From NCBI GenBank assembly GCA_963823845.1, contig CAWGND010000011.1, forward strand, positions 558,001-622,000: DNA of 64,000 nt. The letters are read 5' to 3'. Positions 18,948-28,473 of the stretch are shown here, piece by piece. This DNA is from Alloacidobacterium sp963823845 (GTDB lineage: Bacteria; Acidobacteriota; Terriglobia; Terriglobales; Acidobacteriaceae). The notes beneath the pieces are model-generated. The model saw nothing but the letters and a program-made list of their open reading frames with translations, was not told where the DNA came from and did no database searches. The position numbers were made by a program, and so were the translations under genes. Positions within the stretch are counted from its first letter, which is position 1; each line of letters begins with the position of its first letter.

Positions 18948-20150
18948 GTGGGGCCAAATCCACTATTGGGTGTCTTCTTTCACTGGTTGGGAGGGCTTGC
19001 ATCGGCCAGCTTTTACGTTCCTTATCGCGGAGTAAAGCGTTGGGCATGGGAGACCTATTGGCTGGTCGGAGGGGTCTTCAGCTGGATCATCGTTCCCTGG
19101 CTCCTCGCGGGGCTTATGACGCGTGATTTGCTGCTCGTGCTGCACGAAGCGCCACTGAGCAGCCTCGCATGGGCATTCATTTTCGGGGTGCTGTGGGGGC
19201 TTGGGGGCCTTACCTTCGGCCTGACTATGCGTTATCTAGGCATGTCGCTGGGTATGGCCGTCGCGCTTGGATATACAGCCGTCTTCGGTACTCTGATGCC
19301 GCCAATCTTTCGCGGGCAGTTTGTGTCCGAGGTGCTGGGTACTCGCTCGGGAATCATCATTCTCGTCGGCGTGGCCGTTTGTGTTGCGGGAATCATCTTT
19401 GCCGGAACCGCGGGCATTTCAAAAGAGCGCGAACTATCGGAAGAAGAAAAGCGCGCCTCTATTAAAGAATTCGATCTCAAGCGTGGTCTGATCGTCGCAA
19501 CATTTTGCGGAATCATGAGCGCCTGTTTCGCCTATGGCCTGGCTGCAGGAGATCCGATCAAGCAGCTTACATTGCGCCATGGCACTTCTATCCTGTGGCA
19601 GGGATTGCCGGTGCTGGTGGTACTCCTCGCCGGAGGCTTCACCACGAATTTCATCTGGTGCCTGATTCTCAATTTGCGTAACCGGACTGGTTACCAATAC
19701 ATCTCCTCAACAACACGAGGCCACGTCCCCTCACTCAATGAAGAATCAATTCTTGAAACCACCACCGATGCGCCCGGCATGGAAATGGGGATCGACCGGT
19801 TGCAGTACGCCGAAGAGCAGGGTCGGGTCCCGGTCGTAGCGAACTACCTATTTTCCGCTCTGGCCGGGACGACCTGGTATATGCAATTTTTCTTCTACAC
19901 AATGGGCGAGACGCAAATGGGACGTTTTAAATTCTCGAGCTGGACGCTGCATATGGCCAGCATCATCATTTTCAGCACGCTCTGGGGCATTGCGCTCAAA
20001 GAATGGCGCGGCACAAGCCTCCGCACACGTCTCCTCGTTGCATGTACATTGCTCGTGCTCGTCGGCTCGACCGTCATCGTCGGGTACGGCAACTACATCG
20101 GAGTGGCACCCACTGCAACCCGGGCGTCTATGCAGGGTGGAGTTCGTTGA
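18948..20150 (+). CDS. rhaT: L-rhamnose/proton symporter (RhaT family)
   Basis: Inner-membrane sugar transporter of 400 residues with about ten hydrophobic helices. A GTG start at 18948 is set by AGGAG at 18935-18939 with an 8-base spacer. RhaT hallmarks include GVFFHWLGGLASASFYVPYR near the start, WETYWLVGGVFSWIIVPWL, and paired loops rich in Gly/Trp (FIFGVLWGLGGLTFGLTMRY). The insert VPSLNEESILETTTDAPGME in a cytoplasmic loop is unusual in its length and acidity. It converges on the rhamnulokinase gene. With rhaI, rhaD and rhaB following on the opposite strand, rhamnose uptake is the clear role. Confidence 0.88.
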   Translation: MGPNPLLGVFFHWLGGLASASFYVPYRGVKRWAWETYWLVGGVFSWIIVPWLLAGLMTRDLLLVLHEAPLSSLAWAFIFGVLWGLGGLTFGLTMRYLGMSLGMAVALGYTAVFGTLMPPIFRGQFVSEVLGTRSGIIILVGVAVCVAGIIFAGTAGISKERELSEEEKRASIKEFDLKRGLIVATFCGIMSACFAYGLAAGDPIKQLTLRHGTSILWQGLPVLVVLLAGGFTTNFIWCLILNLRNRTGYQYISSTTRGHVPSLNEESILETTTDAPGMEMGIDRLQYAEEQGRVPVVANYLFSALAGTTWYMQFFFYTMGETQMGRFKFSSWTLHMASIIIFSTLWGIALKEWRGTSLRTRLLVACTLLVLVGSTVIVGYGNYIGVAPTATRASMQGGVR

Positions 20151-20202
20151 GACAGTTCAGCAGCCAGTGCGAGATCCCCGCGCAGTAGTACTGACAGTGA
20201 TG

Positions 20203-21631
20203 TCAACATTCATGCATGCTGGTAAGCGCTCCGGCCCAGTGCGCGATTCGTTCCCGCGACCCGCCTGCCCCTTCCAGCACTGCGAGCTGAACCGCAAAAT
20301 TGCCGATGGTCGAGCTTTCCGCGACCCCGCACACAAGTTCAAGGCCCGTCGCTTCGCTCGTCAGGCGGTTCAGAAATTGGTTCATGCTACCACCGCCAAC
20401 AATCGAGAGCCTCTTCAGTTTCTTGCTGGAAATGGCGGCGGCGTTTCTGAGCACTTCACCATAACGTGCAGCCAAACTATGAAAGATAAGCGATGCATAT
20501 TGCGGCATCGCGGAAACGTGATCTTCGATCGGAGCCAGCCCACGGCGTTCGAGCTGTGCGTTGATGCGCGAAGCCATGTTGCCGTGCAGCAGCAACTCCG
20601 GATCATCCACCTCAAGAAGATTCTTTGGCGCGGGCAGCGACTCGGCCGCAGCCACAAGCTCTTGCATGGGCCATACACTGTCATCCGTGCAAAGCTGGGC
20701 CATGCACTGTTTAAGAATCCACATGCCATTTACATTCTTGTGGAAGCATATCTGCTTCCCCGCAGCGCCCAGATTCGTGAATCCTGCCTGAAATGCTTCA
20801 TGGCTGGTGACCGAATGATCGAGGAGAGTGCCAACCAGCGACCACGTGCCGGAGCTAATATATGCCCAGTCGTCGCCAGAAAGCGGAATGCCGGCTACCG
20901 CTGACGCTGTATCGTGACAACAAGGCGCAATCAGCCGCGCTCCTTCGAAAGCTTTCAGTTGAGAGAGTGGGCCTTTAGTCTGGCCGAGCACTTTGCCTGT
21001 TGAAACGTGTGGCGGAGCCGCGTTAATATCGAGCCCGCAGCGTTCAAAAATCTCTTTGTTCCACGTTTGCGTCTTCGCATCCATCAGACCGGTATGCGTC
21101 GCATTACTGAACTCAGCAATGCGATCTGCGCCAAGGCGCATCAACACATATTCCGGCAAGTTGATCCATGGCGCATCTTGTGGAACTCCGGAAAGCCTGT
21201 CGGCGACCAGCTGATTCATCGTGTTGATGCGAAGCGGCTGCACCCCGCTGAGGGAAAACAACTCTTCCGCGGAGATGCGTTGCCATACTTCTTCTTCAGC
21301 AGCTTCGTTTCGGAAGTCGCGATAGCAATGAGGCGGGGCGAACGGAACTCCGTCGCCGTTCAGGCGGACGTAGTCGACTGCCCACCCATCAACGCCAATC
21401 GAAGCAATCTGCCCATCGACCGGCTCTGTGCAGCGACCAAGGCCGCTCATCTAAACCCGCGCAAATGCGATCGAGATTCCAATACAGCCCTCCATCGCGC
21501 TCGACGGGTGAATTGCTGAAACGATGGACCAGCTCGATGCGCGGCTGCCGCCTCTCCCACTGCAGCAAGGAAATGCGACAGCTTTCCGCGCCTAGATCGA
21601 TCGCCACTATCGAAGGAAGGTCATCAGGCAT
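20203..21631 (-). pseudogene. rhaB: Rhamnulokinase (RhaB), interrupted by one frameshift
   Basis: FGGY-family kinase for L-rhamnulose. The N-terminal part is read from ATG 21631 (VAIDLGAESCRISLL, phosphate-1 motif; SPVERDGGLYWNLDRICAGLDE) and runs into a stop at 21389. The rest continues in a different frame from about 21450 (GQIASIGVDGWAVDYVRLNG, YISSGTWSLVG, LSIVGGGSMNQFLNRLTSEA) to the stop at 20203. Joined, they give a normal-length kinase of about 475 residues, so one indel lies between about 21420 and 21460. All motifs outside the break are intact, suggesting either a very recent mutation or a sequencing error. It lies 20 bp downstream of the aldolase/dehydrogenase gene in the rhamnose operon. 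Confidence 0.85.
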
Positions 21632-21651
21632 GAAAGCGTGCTCGGCATCGT

Positions 21652-23889
21652 CTAACGCAGGAAGGCGTCTGTCAATCCGCCATCCACGGGAATCATATGC
21701 CCGGTGGTGCATGGGGCCCTGGGCCCGGCAAGAAAGAGGATCGCTTCTGCACAGATGCGCGGATCAATCGGCTGATTTGTCAGCGTCCGCCTGGCATAGA
21801 ACTTTGCCAGCAGCGTACGCAGTTCTTCATCGCTCTGGTTCGCTTCAAAGGCAATTTCATACTTCTTCAGCGAAGCGATCACGCGATCCCGCGGAAACAT
21901 GGTAGAGCCTTTCACCACCGTCGCCGGACTGATGCCGTTGACCCGCACCAACGGCGCCTGCGAGACAGCGAGTTCACGCACAAGATGACTTAGAGCCGCC
22001 TTGCTTACATCGTAGGCTTCGCTGCCCTTCTTTGGGACCACCGCATTGGCAGAACTGGTCAGCACAATGCAGCTGCTCAGGTTTTGGTCGCGGAGCAATT
22101 TTCCAATTTCCTCGGCAAGCAGATAATTTGCGGTCACATTCACTTCGAGCGTCAGTGCCCACTGCCCATCGGAGATGACGCCGTCAGATGAAGACGGAAA
22201 GAGCGCCGCAGTATTGACAAGGATGTCGATTCCGCCAAAGCTGGCAACCGTTTCCCGCATGGCAGCCCGGATCGAGTCTCTGCTGCGAATGTCCACAGCG
22301 ACAGCAACAGCTATCTCTTTGCCCGCGATGGCTTTCGTCTCGCCAGCAACACGCTCTGCTCCGGTCTGGTCACGGTCGGCAACAACCACGTGAGCACCGC
22401 GCTCCGCTGCGAGCAACGCAACTTCCCTGCCAATGCCGCTGCCGCCGCCAACGATGAGCACTACCTGGCGGCTCAATTCCTTTTCTGGCGGTTGGCGGCG
22501 AATCTTCGCCTCTTCCAGTTTCCAGTACTCAATGCGAAAAGCCTCGGATGCCGGCATTGCAACGTAGTTATCTTCCACCTTGAAATCGCTGGCCAAATCC
22601 GACGATTTACTCTGCGGAACGGAGCCAGTGATCGCGCCTTCTTCGAGGGCTGCAGCGCCCTTCATCACGTGAATCGCGTTGACGTAGAACTCGCCGGTGA
22701 TCCGCGACTCCGGCTTGTTCTTGCCAAAGCTGAACATGCCTGCGCCGGGAATGAGCACGACCGTGGGGTTCGGATCGCGCATCGCAGGCGACGCTTCGTC
22801 CCGATGCGCCGCATAGTAGGCGGCATAGTCGGCGCGATAAGCCGCAAGTCCACTTTCAATCTGTTGCTTCAACGTATGGATGCCGCTTTGGGGTTCCCAA
22901 TCAACGAAAAAAGGTCGAATCTTGGTGCGAACGAAGTGATCGGGACAACTCGTGCCCAGATACGCCAGCTTCGCCGCATCCACAGAGTTCACGAACTCAA
23001 GAACCTCAGGCAGATCGCAATATGTGCCGATCAGTCGACTTTGCTGCGATACGCGCCCGCGCAGGAATGGAAGAATTTCAATCGCGATATCGCCTCGCGA
23101 ATCGAGCGATTGGCGGCTCTGTCCGCCGAAGATGCTCGCGCCCTTGATCACGACGTGCTTCTCAATAAAGTCGGTCATCTGATCAATGACAGAAATAGTG
23201 TTCGCGTAGCATTCGCGTTGCGTGTTTCCCCAGGTGAACAATCCGTGGCCGCCAAGGATGACGCCATCGCAACCCGGCTCCTTTTCAACCGCCTGCTTGA
23301 GCATCATGGCCAACTCAAAACCCGGTCGCTGCCAGGGAAGCCAGATGAGCGAATGGCCGTAGGCACGGTTGAACTCCTCCATTTTTTTCTTGCCGTTGGC
23401 CGAGGCCGCCAGCGCAATGGCGCAATCAGGATGAAGGTGATCGACATGCGGAAATGGCAGGAATCCGTGGAGCGGGGTGTCAATCGAAGATGCGACCGGG
23501 TTCACGCCGAAGGTGCACAGCGGATAGTAATCCACCATCTCGTCTTCTAGCTCGACGCCTCTATAGAGCAACTCCAGAGCCAGTAGCTTGTCGAGGTACA
23601 GTGTAGCGAACCCGCTCCGCCGGATGCTGCCCAGATCGCCGCCACTTCCTTTTACCCAGAGCACCTGGCGCTCTCTGCCGTCCAAATGATCGGCAGCGCT
23701 GATCTTCGAGCTCGTGTTACCCCCGCCGAAATTTGTAATCCGCAGATCAGAACCGAGCAGATTGGAGCGATAGCGCAGCAATTCCGGCTCGTCCATCTGA
23801 ACTGTATCGCCCTCGTCCCAGCGATCTTCCAGATATTTGAGATTCGAGCTTCTGATCGGTAACGGTGGTTGCCATGACTGCTTCCTCAC
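21652..23889 (-). CDS. rhaD: Bifunctional rhamnulose-1-phosphate aldolase / lactaldehyde dehydrogenase
   Basis: A two-domain enzyme of 745 residues. Residues 1 to about 430 are a class II aldolase domain (LRITNFGGGNTSSKI, metal-site HVDHLHPDCA, DGVILGGHGLFTWG) splitting L-rhamnulose-1-phosphate into DHAP and L-lactaldehyde. From about 470 an SDR domain follows (VVLIVGGGSGIGREVALLA; NTAALFPSS; the Ser of LTSSANAV; the YDVSK active site) that oxidises lactaldehyde. The start is a GTG at 23889 preceded by a short purine stretch; the next in-frame Met is 31 codons in. It sits between rhaI and rhaB on one strand and is probably co-transcribed with both. Confidence 0.94.
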   Translation of the reverse strand: MRKQSWQPPLPIRSSNLKYLEDRWDEGDTVQMDEPELLRYRSNLLGSDLRITNFGGGNTSSKISAADHLDGRERQVLWVKGSGGDLGSIRRSGFATLYLDKLLALELLYRGVELEDEMVDYYPLCTFGVNPVASSIDTPLHGFLPFPHVDHLHPDCAIALAASANGKKKMEEFNRAYGHSLIWLPWQRPGFELAMMLKQAVEKEPGCDGVILGGHGLFTWGNTQRECYANTISVIDQMTDFIEKHVVIKGASIFGGQSRQSLDSRGDIAIEILPFLRGRVSQQSRLIGTYCDLPEVLEFVNSVDAAKLAYLGTSCPDHFVRTKIRPFFVDWEPQSGIHTLKQQIESGLAAYRADYAAYYAAHRDEASPAMRDPNPTVVLIPGAGMFSFGKNKPESRITGEFYVNAIHVMKGAAALEEGAITGSVPQSKSSDLASDFKVEDNYVAMPASEAFRIEYWKLEEAKIRRQPPEKELSRQVVLIVGGGSGIGREVALLAAERGAHVVVADRDQTGAERVAGETKAIAGKEIAVAVAVDIRSRDSIRAAMRETVASFGGIDILVNTAALFPSSSDGVISDGQWALTLEVNVTANYLLAEEIGKLLRDQNLSSCIVLTSSANAVVPKKGSEAYDVSKAALSHLVRELAVSQAPLVRVNGISPATVVKGSTMFPRDRVIASLKKYEIAFEANQSDEELRTLLAKFYARRTLTNQPIDPRICAEAILFLAGPRAPCTTGHMIPVDGGLTDAFLR

Positions 23890-23955
23890 TTCCCGGCTTC
23901 ATGTAGAACGGGTTTCATTCCATCAAAATCGCAAACTATGTCTTTGCGAGAATGA

Positions 23956-25146
23956 TCATGCGTAACTGGTAGAAAGCGATGAATTTCGGGCTCTTCTCAC
24001 CCGCTCGATCCTTTCTATGTACCCGCTCTCACGCAAGGCCTTCAACGGCTCCTGAGGCAGACCTCGCCGCTCGCGCCAAATTTTCAGTACTGGCCGCACG
24101 TCGCTCCAGAAAGCCTCACGCAGGCATTCCTCCGCTTCTACCGTCTTGGCTTCGGCCTGCAGCTCCGCCAGCCTCTCGCGATCAATCAGAAGCGCTTTGG
24201 TGAAGAGTTCCTGAGCGGCAACAACCGTTTGCACCATCGCCTCCAGTTTGCCTTTAACGTTGTGGCTCTGGTCAATCATGTACGCGATGCCGCGCGTGAC
24301 GTCATTTGCAGGCTCACTCAGTATCTCGTGAAAAATGCGAAAGACCTGGTAAGGATCAATAGAACCGATAGTGAGATCATCGTCGGCGTAACGGCGATCA
24401 TTGAAATGAAATCCACCGAGCACCCGCAGATGCAGCAGCCATGCCACGATCTGTTCGATATTCTGCGACTGGTAATGATGGCCTGTATCTACCAGCACAT
24501 ATGCCTTGGGGCCAGCAACGCGAGCCAGATTTGCGGCCATTCCCCAGTCGGCGAGATCCGTGAAATAGAAGGCCGGTTCAAACGGCTTGTATTCGATCAG
24601 CAAGCGTTGGCCATCAGCGAGAGCATCATGCGTCGCCTGCATCGCCTCTTCCGCCCACAGAATGCGCTTCCGGATACTCTGTGCGCCGGGATAATTCGAA
24701 CCGTCAGAGACCCAGAGCGACACATCCTGCGAATCGAGCGCCCTCGCGATTGCTACCGAATCGAGCAAGTGGTCGATGGCTTTGCGGCGGATGTTCACGT
24801 CCGGATTGCAGATCGAGCCAAACTTGTACTCCTGGTCCTGAAACAGATTCGGGTTGATCGAGCCGGCACGGACTCCATACTCGGCTACGAGACGCTTTAC
24901 AGTTGGCGCATCGCTTGCGCCGCCTGGCAGGTCCCACAGCACATGAAGCGCCATGCTGGGTGTAGCACCGGTGAGCGCCTGCACCTGGGCTGCATCGGCG
25001 AATTTCTCTTCGAGCGTTCCGGCTGCACCCGGCTGCAAAAATTTGCCGAATCTCGTGCCCGTGTTGGCAAACCCCCAGGAGGGTATTTCAATCACGAACT
25101 CGTCCACCCGATCCAGGACCCGCTCGAGGCGGTCATCGATGTGCAT
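23956..25146 (-). CDS. rhaI: L-rhamnose isomerase (RhaI type)
   Basis: TIM-barrel metal-dependent isomerase converting L-rhamnose to L-rhamnulose; 396 residues, resembling the Gram-positive/Pseudomonas stutzeri type rather than E. coli RhaA. Visible metal-site segments are LLIEYKPFEPAFY, AYVLVDTGHHYQ, GGFHFNDRRYADDDLTIGSI and the late MIDQSHNVKGKLEAM. AGAGG just before ATG 25146 supports the start. It is the first gene of rhaI-rhaD-rhaB, 66 bp ahead of rhaD, with a palindrome upstream that may be its operator. Confidence 0.93.
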   Translation of the reverse strand: MHIDDRLERVLDRVDEFVIEIPSWGFANTGTRFGKFLQPGAAGTLEEKFADAAQVQALTGATPSMALHVLWDLPGGASDAPTVKRLVAEYGVRAGSINPNLFQDQEYKFGSICNPDVNIRRKAIDHLLDSVAIARALDSQDVSLWVSDGSNYPGAQSIRKRILWAEEAMQATHDALADGQRLLIEYKPFEPAFYFTDLADWGMAANLARVAGPKAYVLVDTGHHYQSQNIEQIVAWLLHLRVLGGFHFNDRRYADDDLTIGSIDPYQVFRIFHEILSEPANDVTRGIAYMIDQSHNVKGKLEAMVQTVVAAQELFTKALLIDRERLAELQAEAKTVEAEECLREAFWSDVRPVLKIWRERRGLPQEPLKALRESGYIERIERVRRARNSSLSTSYA

Positions 25147-25210
25147 TTTGCCCTCTCAGGAACTTCACATACAGGCCGGCCGGAGTGTATCTATACCGGC
25201 ATTACGATTC

Positions 25211-25225
25211 AATAGAAATTCTATT
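25211..25225. promoter_or_regulatory. Palindrome upstream of the rhamnose operon
   Basis: AATAGAAATTCTATT is a perfect 7-1-7 palindrome beginning 65 bp upstream of the rhaI ATG in an AT-rich stretch. The position and symmetry suit an operator for a dimeric repressor such as an IclR- or LacI-type protein. No second copy was found by eye upstream of the other sugar genes, so this is tentative. Confidence 0.35.
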
Positions 25226-25376
25226 TCATATTTGCATTTGATTGAAGGTGCACAAACGGGCACATCTGCGGCAAATCACAGAATGCGGCGACGTTCATAT
25301 TCTGGCCCGCGTCGACGAAAACATGGACGACCATCCGCCTCGCTAGTGCGTGGATCGGATTCCCTGTTTCTTAACT

Positions 25377-26274
25377 TTACTTCAACGCAGTCCAGGTATT
25401 GTCAGGATTAAACTCGGTCATGGCCTTCGCCACACTGGCGGTGTCTTTGCCGAGGTCTTTCTCGTAGACTACGCCGTCCTGATTGATGATGAACGTCTTA
25501 ACACCCGTATCGTCGTATTTTGCCGGATACGCAACATAGGCGAATCCACCGGTCATCTTTCCATTGACGACATAAGGCTTCGCGCCGCCTTTGGCAGCGG
25601 GACCTTGGCTCTCCAGCCGCCGGAAGTAGTAGCCATAGAAGGGCTGGGCAACGTCGGGCTTGATGGTGAGTCCTTCTTCTGTCGCGAATGCGACCAGCGG
25701 TCCAAGCGGGCTGCGAGGAGAACCCTGCGGGGATTCCCAGTACAGGCCGTTCTGCTGGCCGGCATCGCTGATGAATTTCTGCGCGTACTGTTTGACGCCG
25801 CCGTGTTTTTGGGAGAAGTATTGAGCCTGGGAGTCTGCCAGAGCGGCGCAGACATCGATGGCGGCGAGCTCGTCGCGGCCTATGCGACGTGCCAGGATCT
25901 CTTCTTTGCCGGCTGCCGCATCGAAATACCACTGGCCGGCGGCGTTCTTCATCAGCGGGATGGGAAATGTCTGGTTCTCGGCGCCCACCAGCAGCAATTC
26001 GCTGCTGTCGCCCAGCTTCCGCCAGCGGTTCATCACCTGGTATGCCTTGGCGAATCCATCCAGGGCAGCCTTGTCTTCAGCGGCATTGCCGGAGGAGACG
26101 ATCGTCCGCCGATCCCGGGCCGAAGATCGCCAGAATTGCATCCTGATTTTGCGACTTCGCGGCATCCGCCAGTGCCTTGCCGGCCTCATCCGGCGAAGCG
26201 AAGGTTTTGGGCGCGGCCTGGGCGGATTCGGGCTGCTCCTTCTTGTTGCAGGCGGTGAGAGGAAGCAGCAACAC
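25377..26274 (-). pseudogene. DUF2950 lipoprotein, frameshifted near its 5' end
   Basis: The C-terminal 200 or so residues are a typical DUF2950 domain (VSSGNAAEDKAALDGFAKAY, KNAAGQWYFDAAAGKEEILA, YYFRRLESQGPAAKGG, FAYVAYPAKYDDTGVKTFII). The N-terminal part lies in a second frame: a lipoprotein-like LLLPLTACNKKEQ followed by TFASPDEAGKALADAAKSQN up to FGPGSADD. The two join only if an indel is assumed at about 26100-26110. A second break is likely near 26290, because the expected basic signal start (LVRNRAGFASSFLIA) lies in yet another frame reaching about 26330. The function of DUF2950 is unknown. It follows the DUF3300 gene, its common partner. Confidence 0.75.
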
Positions 26275-26391
26275 AAAACCCAGAGTCAGCGATCAGGAAG
26301 GACGAAGCAAAACCGGCGCGATTGCGAACTAAGTCAGAACATTTTGATCCTCCGATGGGTGTTGTTCATTTGCTTCCGCGGCCTCGGAAAC

Positions 26392-27817
26392 CTACCGCCG
26401 GAACCCTCCGCCACCACCACGAAATCCTCCGCCACCCCATCCGCCGCCGCCGCCACGGCTGCCCCAGCCCTGCGAACTGGACGACCGCGAACCCCAGCCG
26501 CCACCACCGAAGCCGCCAGAGTGGCTGCCCCAGCCACTGAATGCCGATGAGCTGCCGCTATGGGATTGCGAGTCCCAGCCTCCGCTGCTGCCTCCCCAGC
26601 CGTGGGCAGCATCGGAACCGGAACCGGTACCTGCCTTCTGCCAGCCGCTCCCGGTGTTTTTGTAGGCGTTGCCGTTGGCGGTCGCATACTTGTTCCCATT
26701 GGAGGTCGAGGCTCCGGCAACCGTTCCGTTGGCGTCCGAGTAATGCGCGAGTTCACCGATGTGCCGTCCTTCGAGGCGTACGAGCTTCCATATTGCGCGC
26801 CATAGGTAGAAGTCTGATGGGTCTGAGCGTAGGCTCCGGTGCTCGGGTTATAGGCTTGTCCTACCTTTTGGGTGCCGTAGGCTGTCGAAGTTGATGCGCC
26901 GCGCGCATAAGTCCCCGTGGAAGGGTTATAGCCAGAGGAGGCGTGCGCGCTGCCGTATGGCCCATAGGCCGAAGCACTGGTACCGTAGTAGCCGCCATGC
27001 CAGGCGTCGTTCCCGTAGTAGGCTCCGCCGTGGTAATAGGCTCCGCCACCATACCAGTTGCAATTCCAACTGCTGTATCCCCAGCCGCAGCATCCGCCGC
27101 TCATCATGGCTCCAACGGCCATCCCAGCCCGAAGGAAAGTACGCCTGCGGCCACCACATCTGCGGTCGTGTAGTTGGGAACGACGTAGGGCGTGCCATAG
27201 ATGACGGTAGGGTTGTACTCCGGCACATACACAATCTGCGGGTTGGTCGGCTGGATGACGATGGTCTGCGGCGACTGCTGCACGACGGTGATCTGCGCGC
27301 CCGACTTCAGATTGCCGGCGGCCTTCGCCTTCGCGCGCAAGGTTTGGATCGCCGTCATCACGTCGGCCTGCTGGTTGTGGTAGGCCTCACCGAGCTGCGA
27401 CGTCCAGGAGAGGTTCTTGGCCATGTTGTCGAGCACGGACGGAAACTGGGTGAGCGCCTTGACGCTGGGATCCCAGGTTTGTTTATCGACCGCCGTCACG
27501 AGCGCGCTTCCCGTAAGGGTCTTGTTCTGCTGCATCCAGTAGCTGGCGACGGCCACCTGGTCGGGAAAGGTCGCCGCAGTGAGAATCTGCGCCACCAGCG
27601 CATCCGGATAGAGAGCGATCGGCGCAACCAGACTCTGCAACTCGTCGGCGGTCGCCGGCACGCCCTGTCCGGGATAAGTGGGAGCCGTACCGGCGGCTGG
27701 TGGGGGTTCGGTACTCTGATAAGCCATGCTGGTCGGAGCCCCGGGGCCGAGGGTGAAGACCAGGAGGATGCTCAACCCAAAGGACATACTCTGCTTAATC
27801 TGTGATATGCCGCCCAT
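26392..27817 (-). pseudogene. DUF3300 protein with Gly-rich tail, two frame breaks
   Basis: ATG 27817 has GAGGAG upstream and opens an exported protein (signal to about MAYQ). The DUF3300 core follows: ELQSLVAPIALYPDALVAQI, LTQFPSVLDNMAKNLSW, VYVPEYNPTVIYGTPY. At about 27115 the frame changes from SFGLG to MAVGAMMSGGCCGWGYSSW, which continues through repeated YNPSTG(T/A)YA units. At about 26750 it changes again into DANGTVAGASTSNGNKYAT and a long Gly/Ser/Trp-rich tail ending GGGGFRR at a TAG (26392-26394). Each piece matches the expected order for the family, so this was one gene of about 475 codons. Whether the breaks are real is open. Confidence 0.78.
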
Positions 27818-28109
27818 GTGTTTTTCTCCTCGCAATCAACCCTTCAAGTGTTTCGGAGTAAACACGAGCCTAGTTCCCGGCGAACCTCAGGGGCAACTGG
27901 TAGAACTACTAGAACGGGCCATAAAACTATTGCTTGGTTAACGCGACGAGGAGTTATGGTCCTCGACGCAAATCCCGTGCCTACTTCGGCGCGCCTTATC
28001 CGGTGGTCGCACTACGAAGAGGTCCGCAATGAACATCTGCAGTTCCGTTTAGAATCTTTGGATTTCCCCCGTTCATCTAAGAGACATAGCAATTTGGAGA
28101 ATCAATGAC

Positions 28110-28355
28110 ATGGCTGCTTTTTGTGCGTGCTGCGGAGCTGAGATTACCTTGAAAGCCGAAGCATGTGTTGTTTGTGGCACTCCTCGGCATGGAATGGTGT
28201 CAGGTCTACTGCCCACGCTGGGTGCCGGCACGGATACACCTCAAGAAGACGTTAAGATCGGTCGGATGCTGCACAGGCCGCCATCGGATAAGGGCAGTAA
28301 ACCACTGCTAAATCCGCGCAAACGCGCCGAACCGGATTCGCTCGGCAATACGTAG
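28110..28355 (+). CDS. Small zinc-ribbon protein
   Basis: An 81-residue protein with an N-terminal zinc ribbon: CACC at residues 5-8 and CVVC at about 19-22, in the order FCACCGAEITLKAEACVVCG. The rest is polar and Pro/Lys-rich with no recognised domain. GGAGA at 28096-28100 supports the ATG at 28110. The role is unknown; such ribbons often bind nucleic acid or a partner protein. It stands alone between the divergent DUF3300 gene and the DUF885 gene. Confidence 0.7.
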   Translation: MAAFCACCGAEITLKAEACVVCGTPRHGMVSGLLPTLGAGTDTPQEDVKIGRMLHRPPSDKGSKPLLNPRKRAEPDSLGNT

Positions 28356-28473
28356 CTCTTAGACTCGACGGACGATTCTCTGACTGTCACCGCTCGATGT
28401 CTCAACGGGTTTCAGGAATCGCGGCTGTATACAATTACCCCACTCGATAGAAATGAATTGTCTGGGATATTGG

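Noticed and set aside
22390..23550. 386-codon plus-strand open frame
   Set aside because: Antisense shadow of the bifunctional RhaD gene; sequence is Arg/His-rich with no domain.
24229..25215. 328-codon plus-strand open frame
   Set aside because: Antisense shadow of rhaI in high-GC DNA.
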